This document shows positions 9,543 through 19,771 of a DNA stretch of 64,000 bases, one piece after another. A model generated the notes under the pieces. The model had not been told where the DNA came from. It did not search any database and saw only the letters and a list, made by a program, of their open reading frames with translations. A program made the translations under genes and the position numbers. The DNA is taken from NCBI RefSeq assembly GCF_003073375.1, contig NZ_CP029002.1, positions 544,001 through 608,000 of the forward strand, in the 5' to 3' direction. The DNA is from Lysinibacillus sp. 2017. Its GTDB lineage: Bacteria > Bacillota > Bacilli > Bacillales_A > Planococcaceae. Numbering within the stretch: position 1 is the first letter of the stretch; each line of letters begins with the position of its first letter.

Positions 9543-10397
9543 ATGGAGAATGAAATGTTTAAAAAGCTCGGAAAGGGGATTGGTACAACAATCTTTGCTA
9601 GTATTTTATTATTTTCACAAATGACTGTCTCAGAAGCTGCTGTCATATCAAAAAAGGTTGAGACCGACCCTAAAATTAAGATTCTTAATAATAATGTGCC
9701 AGTGTCTGGTAATGTTTCTCCAATCCTTATTGATGGTACTACTTATTTACCTGTTCGTTCCTTATCGGGAGCGCTTAACAAGAACGTTCTTTGGGACGGA
9801 CCATCTAAATCAATCTATATCACAGATAATGTAAATCCGAATGAAGTTAATTTAAAGAATGAAATTTATAATTTGGAAAATTATGTTAGAACAAAAGATC
9901 TAAGAATTACGGAATTAGAAAATGCGGGTAAATCAAAAGATGCAAAAATCACTGAATTAGAAAATGTAACTAAATCAAAAGATGCTAAGATTACTGAACT
10001 AGAAAATGCTATTAAATCAAAGGACGTCAAAATAGCTGAATTGGAAAAGCAATTAAAAGCCAAATCTACTATTTCCCTTAAAGACTTAGAGAAGCAGTTA
10101 AATAAGAACTACAAGAATTGGAATAGTTTGGCGTTTGACATCACACTAAGAGGAAACAAAGATTATATTGATGTCGAAATCGAAATCGATTTAGGCGTAG
10201 TTAATTACAATAAAGAATGGTACAAACTTCAAGATACAAAGATTGAAAAATTTTTAAATAATATCGCTGGCGATATTTGGTATGAATATAAAGATGCTGA
10301 AATCACGGGTGAAGTAATTAATAGTAAAGATGATAAATCATTAGTTATATTCTCTGGTGATAAAGGTTATTTAAATAAGATTAGAATTTACAGATAA
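9543..10397 (+). CDS. Exported stalk-domain (copper amine oxidase N-like) coiled-coil protein
   Basis: 284 aa from the ATG at 9543; AGAAGGGGTG precedes it, and a GTG at 9534 lies inside that ribosome site. It has a signal peptide (about 1-32), a copper-amine-oxidase-N / 'stalk' domain (about 38-95, with IDGTTYLPVRSLSGAL), then a helical segment with about four 14-residue repeats (KSKDAKITELENA type), and a C-terminal alpha/beta region. No catalytic residues are evident. It is about 93% identical to the protein at 12588, and the two genes also share ~200 bp of upstream DNA, so they are a recent duplication on either side of an SLH gene. Function is unknown; probably a cell-envelope protein. 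Confidence 0.8.
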   Translation: MENEMFKKLGKGIGTTIFASILLFSQMTVSEAAVISKKVETDPKIKILNNNVPVSGNVSPILIDGTTYLPVRSLSGALNKNVLWDGPSKSIYITDNVNPNEVNLKNEIYNLENYVRTKDLRITELENAGKSKDAKITELENVTKSKDAKITELENAIKSKDVKIAELEKQLKAKSTISLKDLEKQLNKNYKNWNSLAFDITLRGNKDYIDVEIEIDLGVVNYNKEWYKLQDTKIEKFLNNIAGDIWYEYKDAEITGEVINSKDDKSLVIFSGDKGYLNKIRIYR

Positions 10398-10434
10398 AGG
10401 GTATTTATCTATAATAAAATCACTTTCTATATCA

Positions 10435-10520
10435 TACACAGAGTGTGCAAACAATTCTGATGATTAACTGTAATTTCAAAATTGACGAAAGGTTCTACAT
10501 AGCATGGCTGTGTATGCCAC
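10435..10520 (+). repeat. GTGCAC modular repeat, degenerate copy
   Basis: Degenerate palindrome (ACACAGAGTGTGC), AAACAATTCTGA, then TAATTTCAAAATTGACGAAA. The second palindrome shows a compensatory change relative to copy 1 (AATTC/GAATT becomes AATTT/AAATT). The terminator module (TTCTACATAGCATGGCTGTG) has decayed. Confidence 0.55.
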
Positions 10521-10567
10521 CTATGATAGTATCTTATTAAAATATCAATAAAGCTCCATACAGACAT

Positions 10568-10598
10568 AACCCCCGTTCTAGGTTTGGACGGGGGTTAA
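10568..10598. terminator. GC hairpin between convergent genes
   Basis: AACCCCCGT and ACGGGGGTT form a 9-bp stem between the converging genes at 9543 and 10645. Neither side has a good T tract, so termination strength is doubtful. Confidence 0.45.
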
Positions 10599-10644
10599 AA
10601 TAAAGTTGTTAATATTTGATCCTATTTTATTACAAAGACATTTT

Positions 10645-12132
10645 TTATTTTAAAATTTCATAAGAATATCGAATGCCATCGTCTGTCGTGCCACTTATTT
10701 TATCATCAGATGAAAAAGGATCGTCAATTGCTTTACTTCCAGCAATTTGTACAGCCCAATAGCGGACGGTTTTCCCTTTTGTGAAGAAATCATCTGTTAT
10801 TTTTTCAAATATACCATTTTCACCTTTCTCATAGTACCATCCATCTATCGTTCGAGGTGTCGTGATACCAAATTGTTCTGCATTTACTGAATTAATAAGG
10901 AAATCACCTACTTGCCCTTTAGTAGAACCATTATACATACTATTTAAAGTGGTTTTTTGATTTGGTGTTGTTGTGTATTCGTAATATACCGAATAATAAT
11001 TTTTATTTAATCTTTCACCAAACACCTTCTGTTTTGGATCTGCATTAAAAAACATATCCTTATAAACACCTTTTGCTTGTGATCCTCTCGTGTCCACAAA
11101 AATGGCACGTTCAATTGTGTTAACAGCACGTTTGTTGTTCAACGTATACGGTTTCCCTAGCACATCCTCGAAACCACCTATCTCTTCCCCTGAAACAGGG
11201 TACTTAAAACCCTCTCCAAATTCCATTTTAAGATATTCGTCTAAATTCATATTCTTTTTATTTGCAGCGTCTTCCATGACTCTATCCCAAATACCATTAT
11301 CGTCACCAAATCGTGCTTTTTCATAATTTGTGAGTGTCAAAATATTCGTTCCGGTTGTTGCGACTTCGCGTAATTCATTCAAGTCACTAAACAAGTTTGG
11401 CTCTTTCGATAGGATGTCTTGGATACGGAATAACATAGCCACGACCTCCGAACGAGATGTTTTGCCACTTGGACGAATTGAAAAATCGGAATAGCCCGTT
11501 ATTAAGCCTGTACCGATTGCAACACCAAAGTATGGAATGTCCTCTTTCTTGAGTCCACCTTTGTAAAACTCTGTCACTGGCAACAAGGTTAAATCAGAAT
11601 CCAATTCCTCTAAAATGGTGCCGTATTCTAAATTTTTTGACACCAATCCATTGACCAACCACTTCACGATTTCATCGCGTGTCATTGCTTGGTCGGGGCC
11701 AAATTTGTTGTTTTTGTAATCGTTTGGTTTGATAAAACCGAGTTCAATCCCTTCGTTAATGGCATCGATTGCCCAATGATCTTGTGGAACGTCTATAAAG
11801 GTATGACTACCTCGTTCTGTTCCGTCAAATACGCGTGATAGGAAGGTAGCAAGTTCTGCTCGTGTCACTTCTCCATTCGGTCGAAACAACCCATTATAGC
11901 CTTCTACAAGTCCTTGCCGACTGGCTTTCACGATGGATTCATACGCCCAATGATTGACTGGCACATCGCGGAAGTCGGTGACGGCTGCAACAGGTTGGAT
12001 TAGCGCAGAGTCAAGGTTTGTATTCGCAAGGGTGGGCTCTGCCATTGGAATGACAAATGCTGGTGTGACAACTGCCAGTGTAAGGGCTGAGAATAACCGT
12101 GCGTTGGGTTTGTTTTTCTTGTTCTTGTTCAT
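10645..12132 (-). CDS. SLH-domain protein with unrecognised C-terminal domain
   Basis: 495 aa, with start ATG 12132 after AAGGAGG. It has a signal peptide (about 1-37), then three SLH-like domains (about 52-110, 111-165, 195-245: FRDVPVNHWAYESI, FIDVPQDHWAIDAI and a divergent third). The C-terminal half (about 260-495) is rich in aromatic residues and matches nothing I recognise. It has the usual SLH anchoring logic but opposite orientation to its neighbours and lies between the two duplicated stalk-domain genes. Probably a wall-associated protein; enzymatic role not evident. Confidence 0.85.
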   Translation of the reverse strand: MNKNKKNKPNARLFSALTLAVVTPAFVIPMAEPTLANTNLDSALIQPVAAVTDFRDVPVNHWAYESIVKASRQGLVEGYNGLFRPNGEVTRAELATFLSRVFDGTERGSHTFIDVPQDHWAIDAINEGIELGFIKPNDYKNNKFGPDQAMTRDEIVKWLVNGLVSKNLEYGTILEELDSDLTLLPVTEFYKGGLKKEDIPYFGVAIGTGLITGYSDFSIRPSGKTSRSEVVAMLFRIQDILSKEPNLFSDLNELREVATTGTNILTLTNYEKARFGDDNGIWDRVMEDAANKKNMNLDEYLKMEFGEGFKYPVSGEEIGGFEDVLGKPYTLNNKRAVNTIERAIFVDTRGSQAKGVYKDMFFNADPKQKVFGERLNKNYYSVYYEYTTTPNQKTTLNSMYNGSTKGQVGDFLINSVNAEQFGITTPRTIDGWYYEKGENGIFEKITDDFFTKGKTVRYWAVQIAGSKAIDDPFSSDDKISGTTDDGIRYSYEILK

Positions 12133-12587
12133 GAATCGTTCCTCCTTAGTTTTGGTCTAATATAGTATAATATCGATTCACCATAAAGTAAAAAATGTAA
12201 TTTTATACAATATTAGTTAAAATTCTAAATCTACCTTACCGTAAATGCATGTAGTCGGTTAGGATAGGAGAAAGTCCTTTGTGAGAGCAATCTTGCAAAG
12301 GGTTTCTTTTTTGTTCTGGTTTCCACACAATCGTGCACCGGGTGCATGAAAAATTTTACAATTCGATGTAATTTGGTGTCAGTGTAAAGGAGAATCAGTC
12401 GTGAACATATTTTAATACACGAAATAACACTGCAAAATCAGTTATTACTTGAAATAAGCCATGACGATAATTGTTTATGCACCCATCCGATAGACAATAA
12501 TTTTGTGCTAACTTTTAACTGTAAATTACTTCTATTAATAATATATTAAGTGTATAATATTTATGAAATATAGAAGGAGTGGATAAA
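12133..12587. other. Intergenic region: terminator, half GTGCAC repeat, duplicated upstream block
   Basis: Divergent gap. It carries a GNRA-loop terminator (12274-12312), a half copy of the GTGCAC palindrome (12333-12346) and, from about 12380, DNA homologous to the region upstream of 9543. A TATAAT at 12553-12558 is the best -10 candidate for the following gene. Confidence 0.55.
12274..12312 (+). terminator. Terminator-like hairpin, GCAA loop
   Basis: CCTTTGTGAGA-GCAA-TCTTGCAAAGG followed by TTTCTTTTTT. There is no intact plus-strand gene before it, so it may be a relic of the duplication (compare 13461). Confidence 0.6.
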
Positions 12588-13442
12588 ATGGGAAATAAAG
12601 TATTTAATGGGCTCGGAAAAGGGATTGGTACAACGATCTTTGCTAGTATTTTATTATTTTCACAAATGACTGTCTCTGAGGCTGCTGTCGTATCAAAAAA
12701 GGTTGATACTGACCCGAAAATTAACATTCTTAATAATAATGTGCCTGTGTCTGGTAATATTTCTCCTATCCTTATTGATGGTACGACTTATTTACCTGTT
12801 CGTTCCTTATCGGGAGCGCTTAACAAGAACGTGCTTTGGGACGGGCCAAAGAAATCTATCTACATCACAGATAATGTAAATCCCAATGAAGTTAATTTAA
12901 AGAACGAAATTTCCAATTTGGAAAACTTTGTTAGAATAAAAGATTTAAGAATTACGGAATTAGAAAATGCGGCTAAATCAAAAGATTCAAAAATTACGGA
13001 ATTAGAAAATGCAGCTAAAACAAAAGATGCTAAAATTACTGAACTAGAAAATGCTATTAAATCAAAGGATGTCAAAATTGCGGAATTGGAAAAGCAATTA
13101 AAAGCCCAATCTACTATTTCCCTTAAAGATTTAGAGAAGCAGTTAAATAAGGACTACAAGAATTGGAATAGTTTGGCGTTTGACATCACGTTAAGAGGAA
13201 ACAAAGATTATATTGATGTCGAGATCGAAATCGATTTAGGCGTAGTTAATTACAATAAGGAATGGTACAATCTTCAAGATACAAAGATTGAAAGATTTTT
13301 AAATAATATCGCTAGTGATATTTGGTATGAATACAAAGATGCTGAAATCACGGGTGAAGTGATTAATAGTAAAGATGATAAATCATTAGTTATATTCTCT
13401 GGTGATAAAGGTTATTTAAATAAAGTCAGAATATATAAGTAA
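12588..13442 (+). CDS. Exported stalk-domain coiled-coil protein, paralogue of 9543
   Basis: 284 aa from ATG 12588 after AGAAGGAGTG. Same order as its paralogue: signal peptide, copper-amine-oxidase-N stalk domain (IDGTTYLPVRSLSGAL), 14-residue heptad-like repeats (SKITELENA), and a conserved C-terminal domain ending DKGYLNKVRIYK. Differences from the 9543 copy are scattered conservative substitutions, mostly in the repeat block. The duplication unit includes the promoter region. Role unknown. Confidence 0.8.
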   Translation: MGNKVFNGLGKGIGTTIFASILLFSQMTVSEAAVVSKKVDTDPKINILNNNVPVSGNISPILIDGTTYLPVRSLSGALNKNVLWDGPKKSIYITDNVNPNEVNLKNEISNLENFVRIKDLRITELENAAKSKDSKITELENAAKTKDAKITELENAIKSKDVKIAELEKQLKAQSTISLKDLEKQLNKDYKNWNSLAFDITLRGNKDYIDVEIEIDLGVVNYNKEWYNLQDTKIERFLNNIASDIWYEYKDAEITGEVINSKDDKSLVIFSGDKGYLNKVRIYK

Positions 13443-13460
13443 ATACATGTAGTCAGTTGG

Positions 13461-13501
13461 GAAGTTCTTTGTAAGAGCAATCTTGCAGAGGGCTTCTTTT
13501 T
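13461..13501 (+). terminator. Intrinsic terminator after 12588 gene
   Basis: GAAGTTCTTTGTAAGA-GCAA-TCTTGCAGAGGGCTTC followed by TTTTT. Its GCAA tetraloop and arms are shared with several other terminators in the window. Confidence 0.75.
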
Positions 13502-13683
13502 GATATGATTGCCAAATCATAGATTCGGCAATTACGAAAAATTGAAAACCTAGTATGTTTTGGATAATGATTATCTGACATTACTACTTCGATACAGATA
13601 AACTTGCTTAAAAATTATGAAAGGAAATTTTGATAGTTTGTCTAAACTATTAGTAACGACTTATTTATAGGAGGAATTTACAT

Positions 13684-14163
13684 ATGATTTTTAACTTTGT
13701 AGTAAAATACATTTTTAAAGCCCAGACAGAAGCGGATCGATTAAGGGCTTCGATTATTTATGGTTGGGCACTTGTGGGAACAATAGTTACGTCAATATGT
13801 TTATTAAATATTGAAATAGTTATGAGAACCTCACCGTTAAACGAAATATTTTTTAGTTTATTTTTTATTGCATTAGCCTTATTAATCTTCCGTTATAATT
13901 CTGTAAAACCAATGCTAGGTGCAGCTTCAGCTGGTATTACAGTTGTTGCCTTTACTGCTTTATTCGAAAATATCTTTTCAAGAAGAAATGACAACTCGCA
14001 TACAGTAGGTGCAATTTTTGGAGTGCTTTTTGTAATAGTATTACTAATTATGAAGAACTTAATTTTTTCAATGTATTATTTAATTCGAGAGAGCATCCGT
14101 TATTATCAATATAAGAAAAATTCGCATGAGTTGGAGAATACAGTGGGAGTTTTTTTGAATTAA
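13684..14163 (+). CDS. Small integral membrane protein, unknown
   Basis: 159 aa with TAGGAGGAATTTACAT directly before the ATG. Four hydrophobic segments are visible (about 22-45, 53-70, 75-95, 112-132), with short charged ends. I recognise no family motif. It stands alone between two terminator-type repeats. Confidence 0.7.
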   Translation: MIFNFVVKYIFKAQTEADRLRASIIYGWALVGTIVTSICLLNIEIVMRTSPLNEIFFSLFFIALALLIFRYNSVKPMLGAASAGITVVAFTALFENIFSRRNDNSHTVGAIFGVLFVIVLLIMKNLIFSMYYLIRESIRYYQYKKNSHELENTVGVFLN

Positions 14164-14167
14164 TAAA

Positions 14168-14262
14168 CATCTACCGAGTGCATAATCAACTCCTGCAATT
14201 CATTGCAATTCCAAAATTAGCAAAATGCTCTACATAGCCACCGCTGTGTAGGGCTTTTTGCG
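14168..14262 (+). repeat. GTGCAC modular repeat copy with terminator
   Basis: Degenerate palindrome (CTACCGAGTGCAT), CAATTCATTGCAATTCC, then the conserved terminator GCTCTACATAGCCACCGCTG continuing to TGTAGGGC-TTTTT (14227-14259). It serves as the 3' end of the 13684 gene. A loose GTGCACC follows at 14264. Confidence 0.6.
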
Positions 14263-14454
14263 CCGTGCACCAAACACACAAACCAATTCCTACTCCCAAA
14301 AACAATTCCAAAAATTCACTTCACACACTTTCTACTATTGGAAAATTTTTTATTAAGTATATAATACAAAAAGTATCTTATTCTACCTAATAACAAACGG
14401 ACAGGATAGTTAGGTATAATAGTAATTATTGCTGTAAATGAATGGAGTGTTGAA

Positions 14455-15138
14455 ATGGACAAATATAATTATTTTCAGCCATTATCGCAGCCTTCTCGCT
14501 TAACGTATCAGCTAGAAAATAGCGAAAATGGCAAAATAGCAGGATATAAAAAATGGGTATGGGTCATTTTTGGCTTTACGATGTTCTACTATATTATTCG
14601 TAATATATGGGGCATGAATACGAGTCATTTAACGTATTTATATGCCAGTGGGCAAAATGATCAATATAGTTATGCGAGACTAGTATATTTAATCGGCTCG
14701 CTTATGATGGGAATCGTATTTTTCCTCTTTCACTATTATGTTGTCCCGTACATCCTATACGTATTTACGAACAATATCGAGTATCGATGGATTCAAAAAG
14801 TACAGCTTTATGTAATTCCGGTCATTATCATTGAGAAATTTATCACACTAATCATATTTATGCTATTTGGTATTGCAACGCCTTTTACATTTTTCTCATT
14901 GGCGCCGATGATGGCGTATGTATATTACGCGGATTTTCTGTTGTATTTTCTTAACCAGCTAACGGTTGCGACGATCGTGACGGTTTGGATTCACTATACA
15001 TTTTTATCACAGTGGCAGGACACAAAAAAGGGACTGCTAGCAAAACTGATCGGTATTCAAATTGTGTTTGCTCTACTAATTGCATGTATTAGCATCCTGC
15101 CAGTGTCAATCTGGTTTGAAAGGATGTTTGATATTTAA
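14455..15138 (+). CDS. Multi-pass membrane protein (Yip1-like), partner of HlyD-like protein
   Basis: 227 aa, about five membrane segments (33-50, 77-100, 117-140, 146-180, 196-216), with a short cytoplasmic N-terminus. Its topology resembles Yip1-domain proteins, but the match is by impression only. Its stop overlaps the start of the next gene (TAATG at 15136-15140), so the two are translationally coupled and likely act together in transport or envelope assembly. Confidence 0.65.
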   Translation: MDKYNYFQPLSQPSRLTYQLENSENGKIAGYKKWVWVIFGFTMFYYIIRNIWGMNTSHLTYLYASGQNDQYSYARLVYLIGSLMMGIVFFLFHYYVVPYILYVFTNNIEYRWIQKVQLYVIPVIIIEKFITLIIFMLFGIATPFTFFSLAPMMAYVYYADFLLYFLNQLTVATIVTVWIHYTFLSQWQDTKKGLLAKLIGIQIVFALLIACISILPVSIWFERMFDI

Positions 15139-16595
15139 TGAAACGAACAAAAAAGGTAAAAATCACAGTAATTATTGTTCTATTACTGGTCATCGTTAAT
15201 GGCTATTTATTGTTAAAAAGTAATGATGTGATTTTAAAAAAATATTCTTTACATGATGCACAAGCTGCCGCCGAAAAGGAATACGAAAAGGTCCTCGAAA
15301 AGGATGCAGTTGTTTCGGCATTAAATGAGCATTATATTGCAGCTCCTGTACAAGCAATTCGTGAGGTGCTTGTTACAAAAGGACAAAGTGTCGATGAGTT
15401 AAGTGAACTCGCTTTATTTAAGCCGGAACAAGCAGAGCGCGAACTGACTAATTTAGAAAACGAGCTAACTGCATACAATAAAGAGCTTGATGAATTAGAA
15501 ATGATTTTATCGCAGCTAGAAAGTGAAACACAGGAATCGGAGCCTTATACATCAAGTGATTCTACGGTATTTGGTGATGATGAAAGCTGGCAAGTCGATT
15601 TAACATTGGAGTTGGGCATTGACCCAAGTACACCAACTGCAGAGGGCATTGCGATGATTCAGCGTTCAATGGCTGAAACGAAGCGCCAAATTGAAATTTT
15701 ACAAAAACGCATCGATCAGCTCGATGAAAACGGGACACTTACTTCGCCTATTCAAGGGATTGTGAAGGATATCATTTTAGAGGGAGATTCCATCACATTC
15801 CACATTCTTTCAAACGATAAAAAGCTAGTCGTTTACGTCAATCAGAAGGAATGGCAAGACATTGAAGTAGGGCAACCAGTGGAATATACTTTCGAAAAAT
15901 CCATTGCAGATGATCAAACTTTAGATGGTACAGTTTTAGAAAAACAACAAATTCCAGCAATCGAATCTATTGCTTATGAGGAAATGAACAAGCATCAAAA
16001 GCTAAAACCAAAAGAAACGGTATATGAAGTAAGTATCGACGCTTCAAATATGGAGACCCTTACTGAAATTCCAATTGGGACATTCGCACAAGCTCGCATT
16101 ACAACACACTCAGTTGATAATAACTTTGCGGTACGTGAAGATTGGCTTGTTCAATATGAGGGACAAGATATAGAGGATCAGCAGTATGTGTATGTTGTAG
16201 GATACGATGGGCGAACTTCTTTACAGCCCGCCGAAGTCGCCTTTAAAGACAAGGCGAAAATCGTCTATGACAAGCCACCTGTAATAGAAGTTAGCGAAGA
16301 AAAAGCGGACAAAGAAACAGATAATTTGAAAAAGGCCCGTGTTCAAACCGTTCAGCTAATGGACTCTACAAAAGAGCAAATTAAGGAAGAAAAATTAGAA
16401 GATATCGCAGTCATTAGTGGAATGGACGAAGCGTATCAAATTTTCATTAATAACAAAGAGAAAAACTTGTCTGCACCAACATTCCAATCCTACCCATTCC
16501 ACAAATTCGATAGCGCAAATATCGACAAAGGCTGGAAGGAAATTATGGGCATTCTTTTTAGATGCACCGTTTGCACAAATAACTCTGATAATTAA
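15138..16595 (+). CDS. HlyD/RND-type membrane fusion (adaptor) protein
   Basis: 485 aa. An N-terminal membrane anchor (about 5-25) is followed by a barrel-sandwich/coiled-coil layout: lipoyl-like half (AAPVQAIREVLVTKGQSVDE, about 70-90), long coiled coil (about 95-200), second lipoyl half (LTSPIQGIVKDIILEGDSI) and beta-barrel domain (about 225-330). No ABC ATPase or permease of the usual type is next to it; the overlapping membrane protein upstream is the only partner. The last ~14 codons (GILFRCTVCTNNSDN) are read out of a GTGCAC repeat, so the native C-terminus appears to have been replaced by the repeat. Confidence 0.8.
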   Translation: MKRTKKVKITVIIVLLLVIVNGYLLLKSNDVILKKYSLHDAQAAAEKEYEKVLEKDAVVSALNEHYIAAPVQAIREVLVTKGQSVDELSELALFKPEQAERELTNLENELTAYNKELDELEMILSQLESETQESEPYTSSDSTVFGDDESWQVDLTLELGIDPSTPTAEGIAMIQRSMAETKRQIEILQKRIDQLDENGTLTSPIQGIVKDIILEGDSITFHILSNDKKLVVYVNQKEWQDIEVGQPVEYTFEKSIADDQTLDGTVLEKQQIPAIESIAYEEMNKHQKLKPKETVYEVSIDASNMETLTEIPIGTFAQARITTHSVDNNFAVREDWLVQYEGQDIEDQQYVYVVGYDGRTSLQPAEVAFKDKAKIVYDKPPVIEVSEEKADKETDNLKKARVQTVQLMDSTKEQIKEEKLEDIAVISGMDEAYQIFINNKEKNLSAPTFQSYPFHKFDSANIDKGWKEIMGILFRCTVCTNNSDN

Positions 16596-16655
16596 CGACA
16601 ATTGCAATATGGAGGAAAAGCTCTACATAGCTAAGTTTATGTAGAGCTTTTTTGT
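16562..16655 (+). repeat. GTGCAC modular repeat overlapping gene 3' end
   Basis: TGCACCGTTTGCAC, AAATAACTCTGATAATTAAC and a strong terminator AAAGCTCTACATA...TATGTAGAGCTTT with TTTT (16617-16653). The upstream coding frame ends inside its 5' half. Confidence 0.65.
16617..16653 (+). terminator. Intrinsic terminator after HlyD-like gene
   Basis: Perfect arms AAAGCTCTACATA and TATGTAGAGCTTT followed by TTTT. Confidence 0.85.
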
Positions 16656-16891
16656 CATACGTCTATGCTCATGCTTACGCCCAACGATTGCTAGGAAAAC
16701 AGTCTATTATATTTCTTTTTGCTTTGACTTCTGTAAGTTAAATAGTGTTTTTACCTATTCTTGTAATTTATTCTGATTTATATAATAAGAATCTATGTTT
16801 TTTAAAAGTTTTTTTCTTTTTTTAACCTAATTTTAACCTCCTTTTAGTATAGTTTATTCGGATTTATAAAATTTACTTTTGGAGGCGAAAC

Positions 16892-19771
16892 ATGGGAAAA
16901 AACAAATTATTTATTTCAACTTTAGCAGTAGCGGTAGCCGTTGCTTCAAGTGGAACGGTTTCAGCTGCATCAGCATTTTCAGACGTATCCAAAAACAACA
17001 CTCACTATGATGCCATTATGGAACTGGCCAATCGCGGGATTATTAACGGCTATGGGGACGGTACATTTGGGCCTGGTAATCCTGTAACGCGTGGACAAGC
17101 ATCGAAAATGATTGCAGGCATTTTAGGGATGAATGTTGGGACTGTGCCGAGTACGGGCTTTAGTGATGTGTCGGCTAATCATGAGTTTGCAGGTGCAATC
17201 ATGGCACTAAAACAGCTTGGGGTTATTGGTGGTTATACGGACGGAACTTTTCGTCCAAACGCCCCGATTTCTCGCAATGAGATGGCGATTATTTTAACGC
17301 GTGCACTGCAATTACAAGTAGATGAAGCAATGAAGCTACCATTTACGGATGTACATGCCGATTACAAAGGTGCAGTAGCAGCCATGTACAAATACGGTAT
17401 TACACAAGGGGTTACAGAAACGACATTTGGAGGTAATACCGCTGTGACGCGCGGTCAGCTTGCGTCATTCATTGTAAGAGCTGAAAAGTTGGTAACGCAA
17501 GCACCAATAGAAGAAACGGCAACAGAAGTAACGTTCGTTGTAGAAGATATTGAAAAAGGGTTAGTGAAAACAGCTGATCAACAATTAAAAATTGGTAAAA
17601 CCGTTCAATCTTTCTTAAATGAAGCCAATGCCAAGGCATTAACAGGCGCGACGGTTCAAGCCAAAGTCGTAAATGGTGAAGTTGTCAGTATTACAGCATT
17701 AGAATTGAACGCTTCTGGCGCAGAAGAAGCACGAGTAACATTCGACGCTGGGAACACAACATTTGAAGGCGATATGAGTATTAATGCCGACTTTGTTGAG
17801 CTGAAAAATGTCGTAATTGCAGGTAATGTTACGTTAACAAGTAGTGCAGTAACAGGCTTTGCCACTAATCAAGTAGAGGTAAAGGGTGAATTCGTTGTAG
17901 AGGATGCTACCGTTAGTCCAGTGGCATCCCTTGCTAAAGTTGCCAATTCTTCAACTACTTTAACTATCGACTTCAAAGGAAGTTCCATTGCAGTATTAAC
18001 TATCAATCGTTCTAACGTACATGTTCATTCAGATCAGATATTACTAAGGGTGGTTTTACAAGACAATGCGAAAGATACTGTGATTAACGCCAATATGAAT
18101 CAATTAATCCTTCGTTTTGTACAATTATTAGATGTAAAGTTGGCTGGAACAGGAACGATTAATCGACTTGAAATCCCTGAAAGAACGAATCAATCAACGA
18201 ATCTGGATCGTTCCAAAATGGAATTTGAGCTACTATGGAATGGAACAATCAATGAATTTTCAATATTAGACACTTTTGTTCAAATTTTAATTAGTAAAGA
18301 TACTAAAATGACACTCGTTATCATTCCAGATGGTATTCATCCAACCTCAATATTTAAAAATTTAACGAGCTTTTTGCGAAACTTCGGTAAATTTATGCTC
18401 CAGGATGGCACTATAATAATAGTGCAAGATAGTAGCTATGGAGACGATTCAAATAATTCTTATGTCCCGTCACCACCAGCACCAACAGTACCAGCAGTAC
18501 CAGCAGTACCAACAGTACCAACAGGATTAGTGGCAACAGCGGTCACTGCTGCAGGTAATGATGGGATAATTTCTGGCACAGTAGCAGGGCAAGAATACCG
18601 CAAACAAGGTGATTCAAACTGGACAGCAATTACAGGCCCGACAGTAACAGGTCTAGAAGCAGGTACGTATGAAGTACGAGTGAAAGCAACTGCAACGTCA
18701 TTAGCAAGTGCTAGTACAACGGTAACAGTAAATTCATATGTACCAGCACCAACAGTACCAGCAGCACCAACAGGGTTAGGCACAACAGCCGTGACTGCTG
18801 CAGGCAATGATGGGATAATTTCTGGCACAGCGGCGGGGCAAGAATATCGCAAACAAGGTGATACAAATTGGATAGAAATTACAGGGTCGACAGTAACAGG
18901 CCTAACAGCGGGTATTTATGAAGTCCGAGTAAAAGCAACAGCAACGTCATTAGAAAGTGCTATTACAGCTGTAATAGTGGATGCATATGTACCAGCACCA
19001 ACAGTACCAGCAGCACCAACAGGGTTAGGCACAACAGCCGTAACTGCTGCAGGCAATGATGGGATAATTTCTGGCACAGCGGCGGGGCAAGAATATCGCA
19101 AACAAGGTGATACAAATTGGATAGAAATTACAGGGTCGACAGTAACAGATCTAACAGCGGGTATTTATGAAGTCCGAGTAAAAGCAACAGCAACGTCATT
19201 AGCAAGTGCTAGTACAACGGTAACAGTAAATTCATATGTACCAGCACCAACAGTACCAGCAGCACCAACAGGGTTAGTGGCAACAGCGGTCACTGCTACA
19301 GGGAATGATGGGATGATTTCAGGTACATTAGCAGGACAAGAATATCGTAAACAAGGTGATCCAACTTGGACAGCAATTACAGGACCCACAGTAACGGGTC
19401 TAGAAGCAGATACGTATGAAGTACGAGTGAAAGCAACTGCAACGTCATTAGCAAGTACTAGTACAACTGTAACAATAAATGAATTTGTACCAGCGCCAAT
19501 TGTGACTTATTCAGCGATTGTTGAGGAAGTCAATACTACACTTTCAGCAGTTGAACCTACTATAGCTATAGGTTCAACACAACCAACAGGCTATGCAGTT
19601 AAATCTGGTTCATTGCCGGCTGGATTATCGTTAAATCCTATTACTGGGGCCATTACTGGTATACCAACTGTAGTGACAGCTGCTGAAACCGTAACAATTG
19701 AAGTAGCTTATCAAGATGGTAACGGAACAACAAGAACGACTGATGTTACAATATCAATAACAATAACTCCT
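16892..19771 (+). CDS. SLH-domain surface protein, exon 1 (unspliced frame stops at 19783)
   Basis: Start ATG 16892 after TTTTGGAGG. Signal peptide (about 1-26), three SLH domains (about 27-84, 90-148, 150-205; VTRGQASKMIAGIL, ISRNEMAIILTRAL, VTRGQLASFIVRAE). A beta-rich region follows (about 210-520), then four in-frame 83-residue repeats (about 529-866) and an Ig/He_PIG-like domain. The unspliced reading frame adds only CAA CAA AAG before TAA at 19781, giving 963 aa. The group II intron at 19772 would join codon 960 (CCT) in frame to 20470, giving 1260 aa. Both isoforms keep the SLH anchor; they differ in the C-terminal Ig-like tail. Confidence 0.9.
18478..19490 (+). repeat. Four tandem 249-bp in-frame repeats
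   Basis: Period 249 bp (83 codons), read from equivalent bases at 18525, 18774, 19023 and 19272. Each encodes a Pro-rich linker (PAPTVPAAPTGL) and a small beta domain (EYRKQGD.NW..ITG). Copies two and three are nearly identical at the DNA level, so expansion is recent. Confidence 0.85.
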
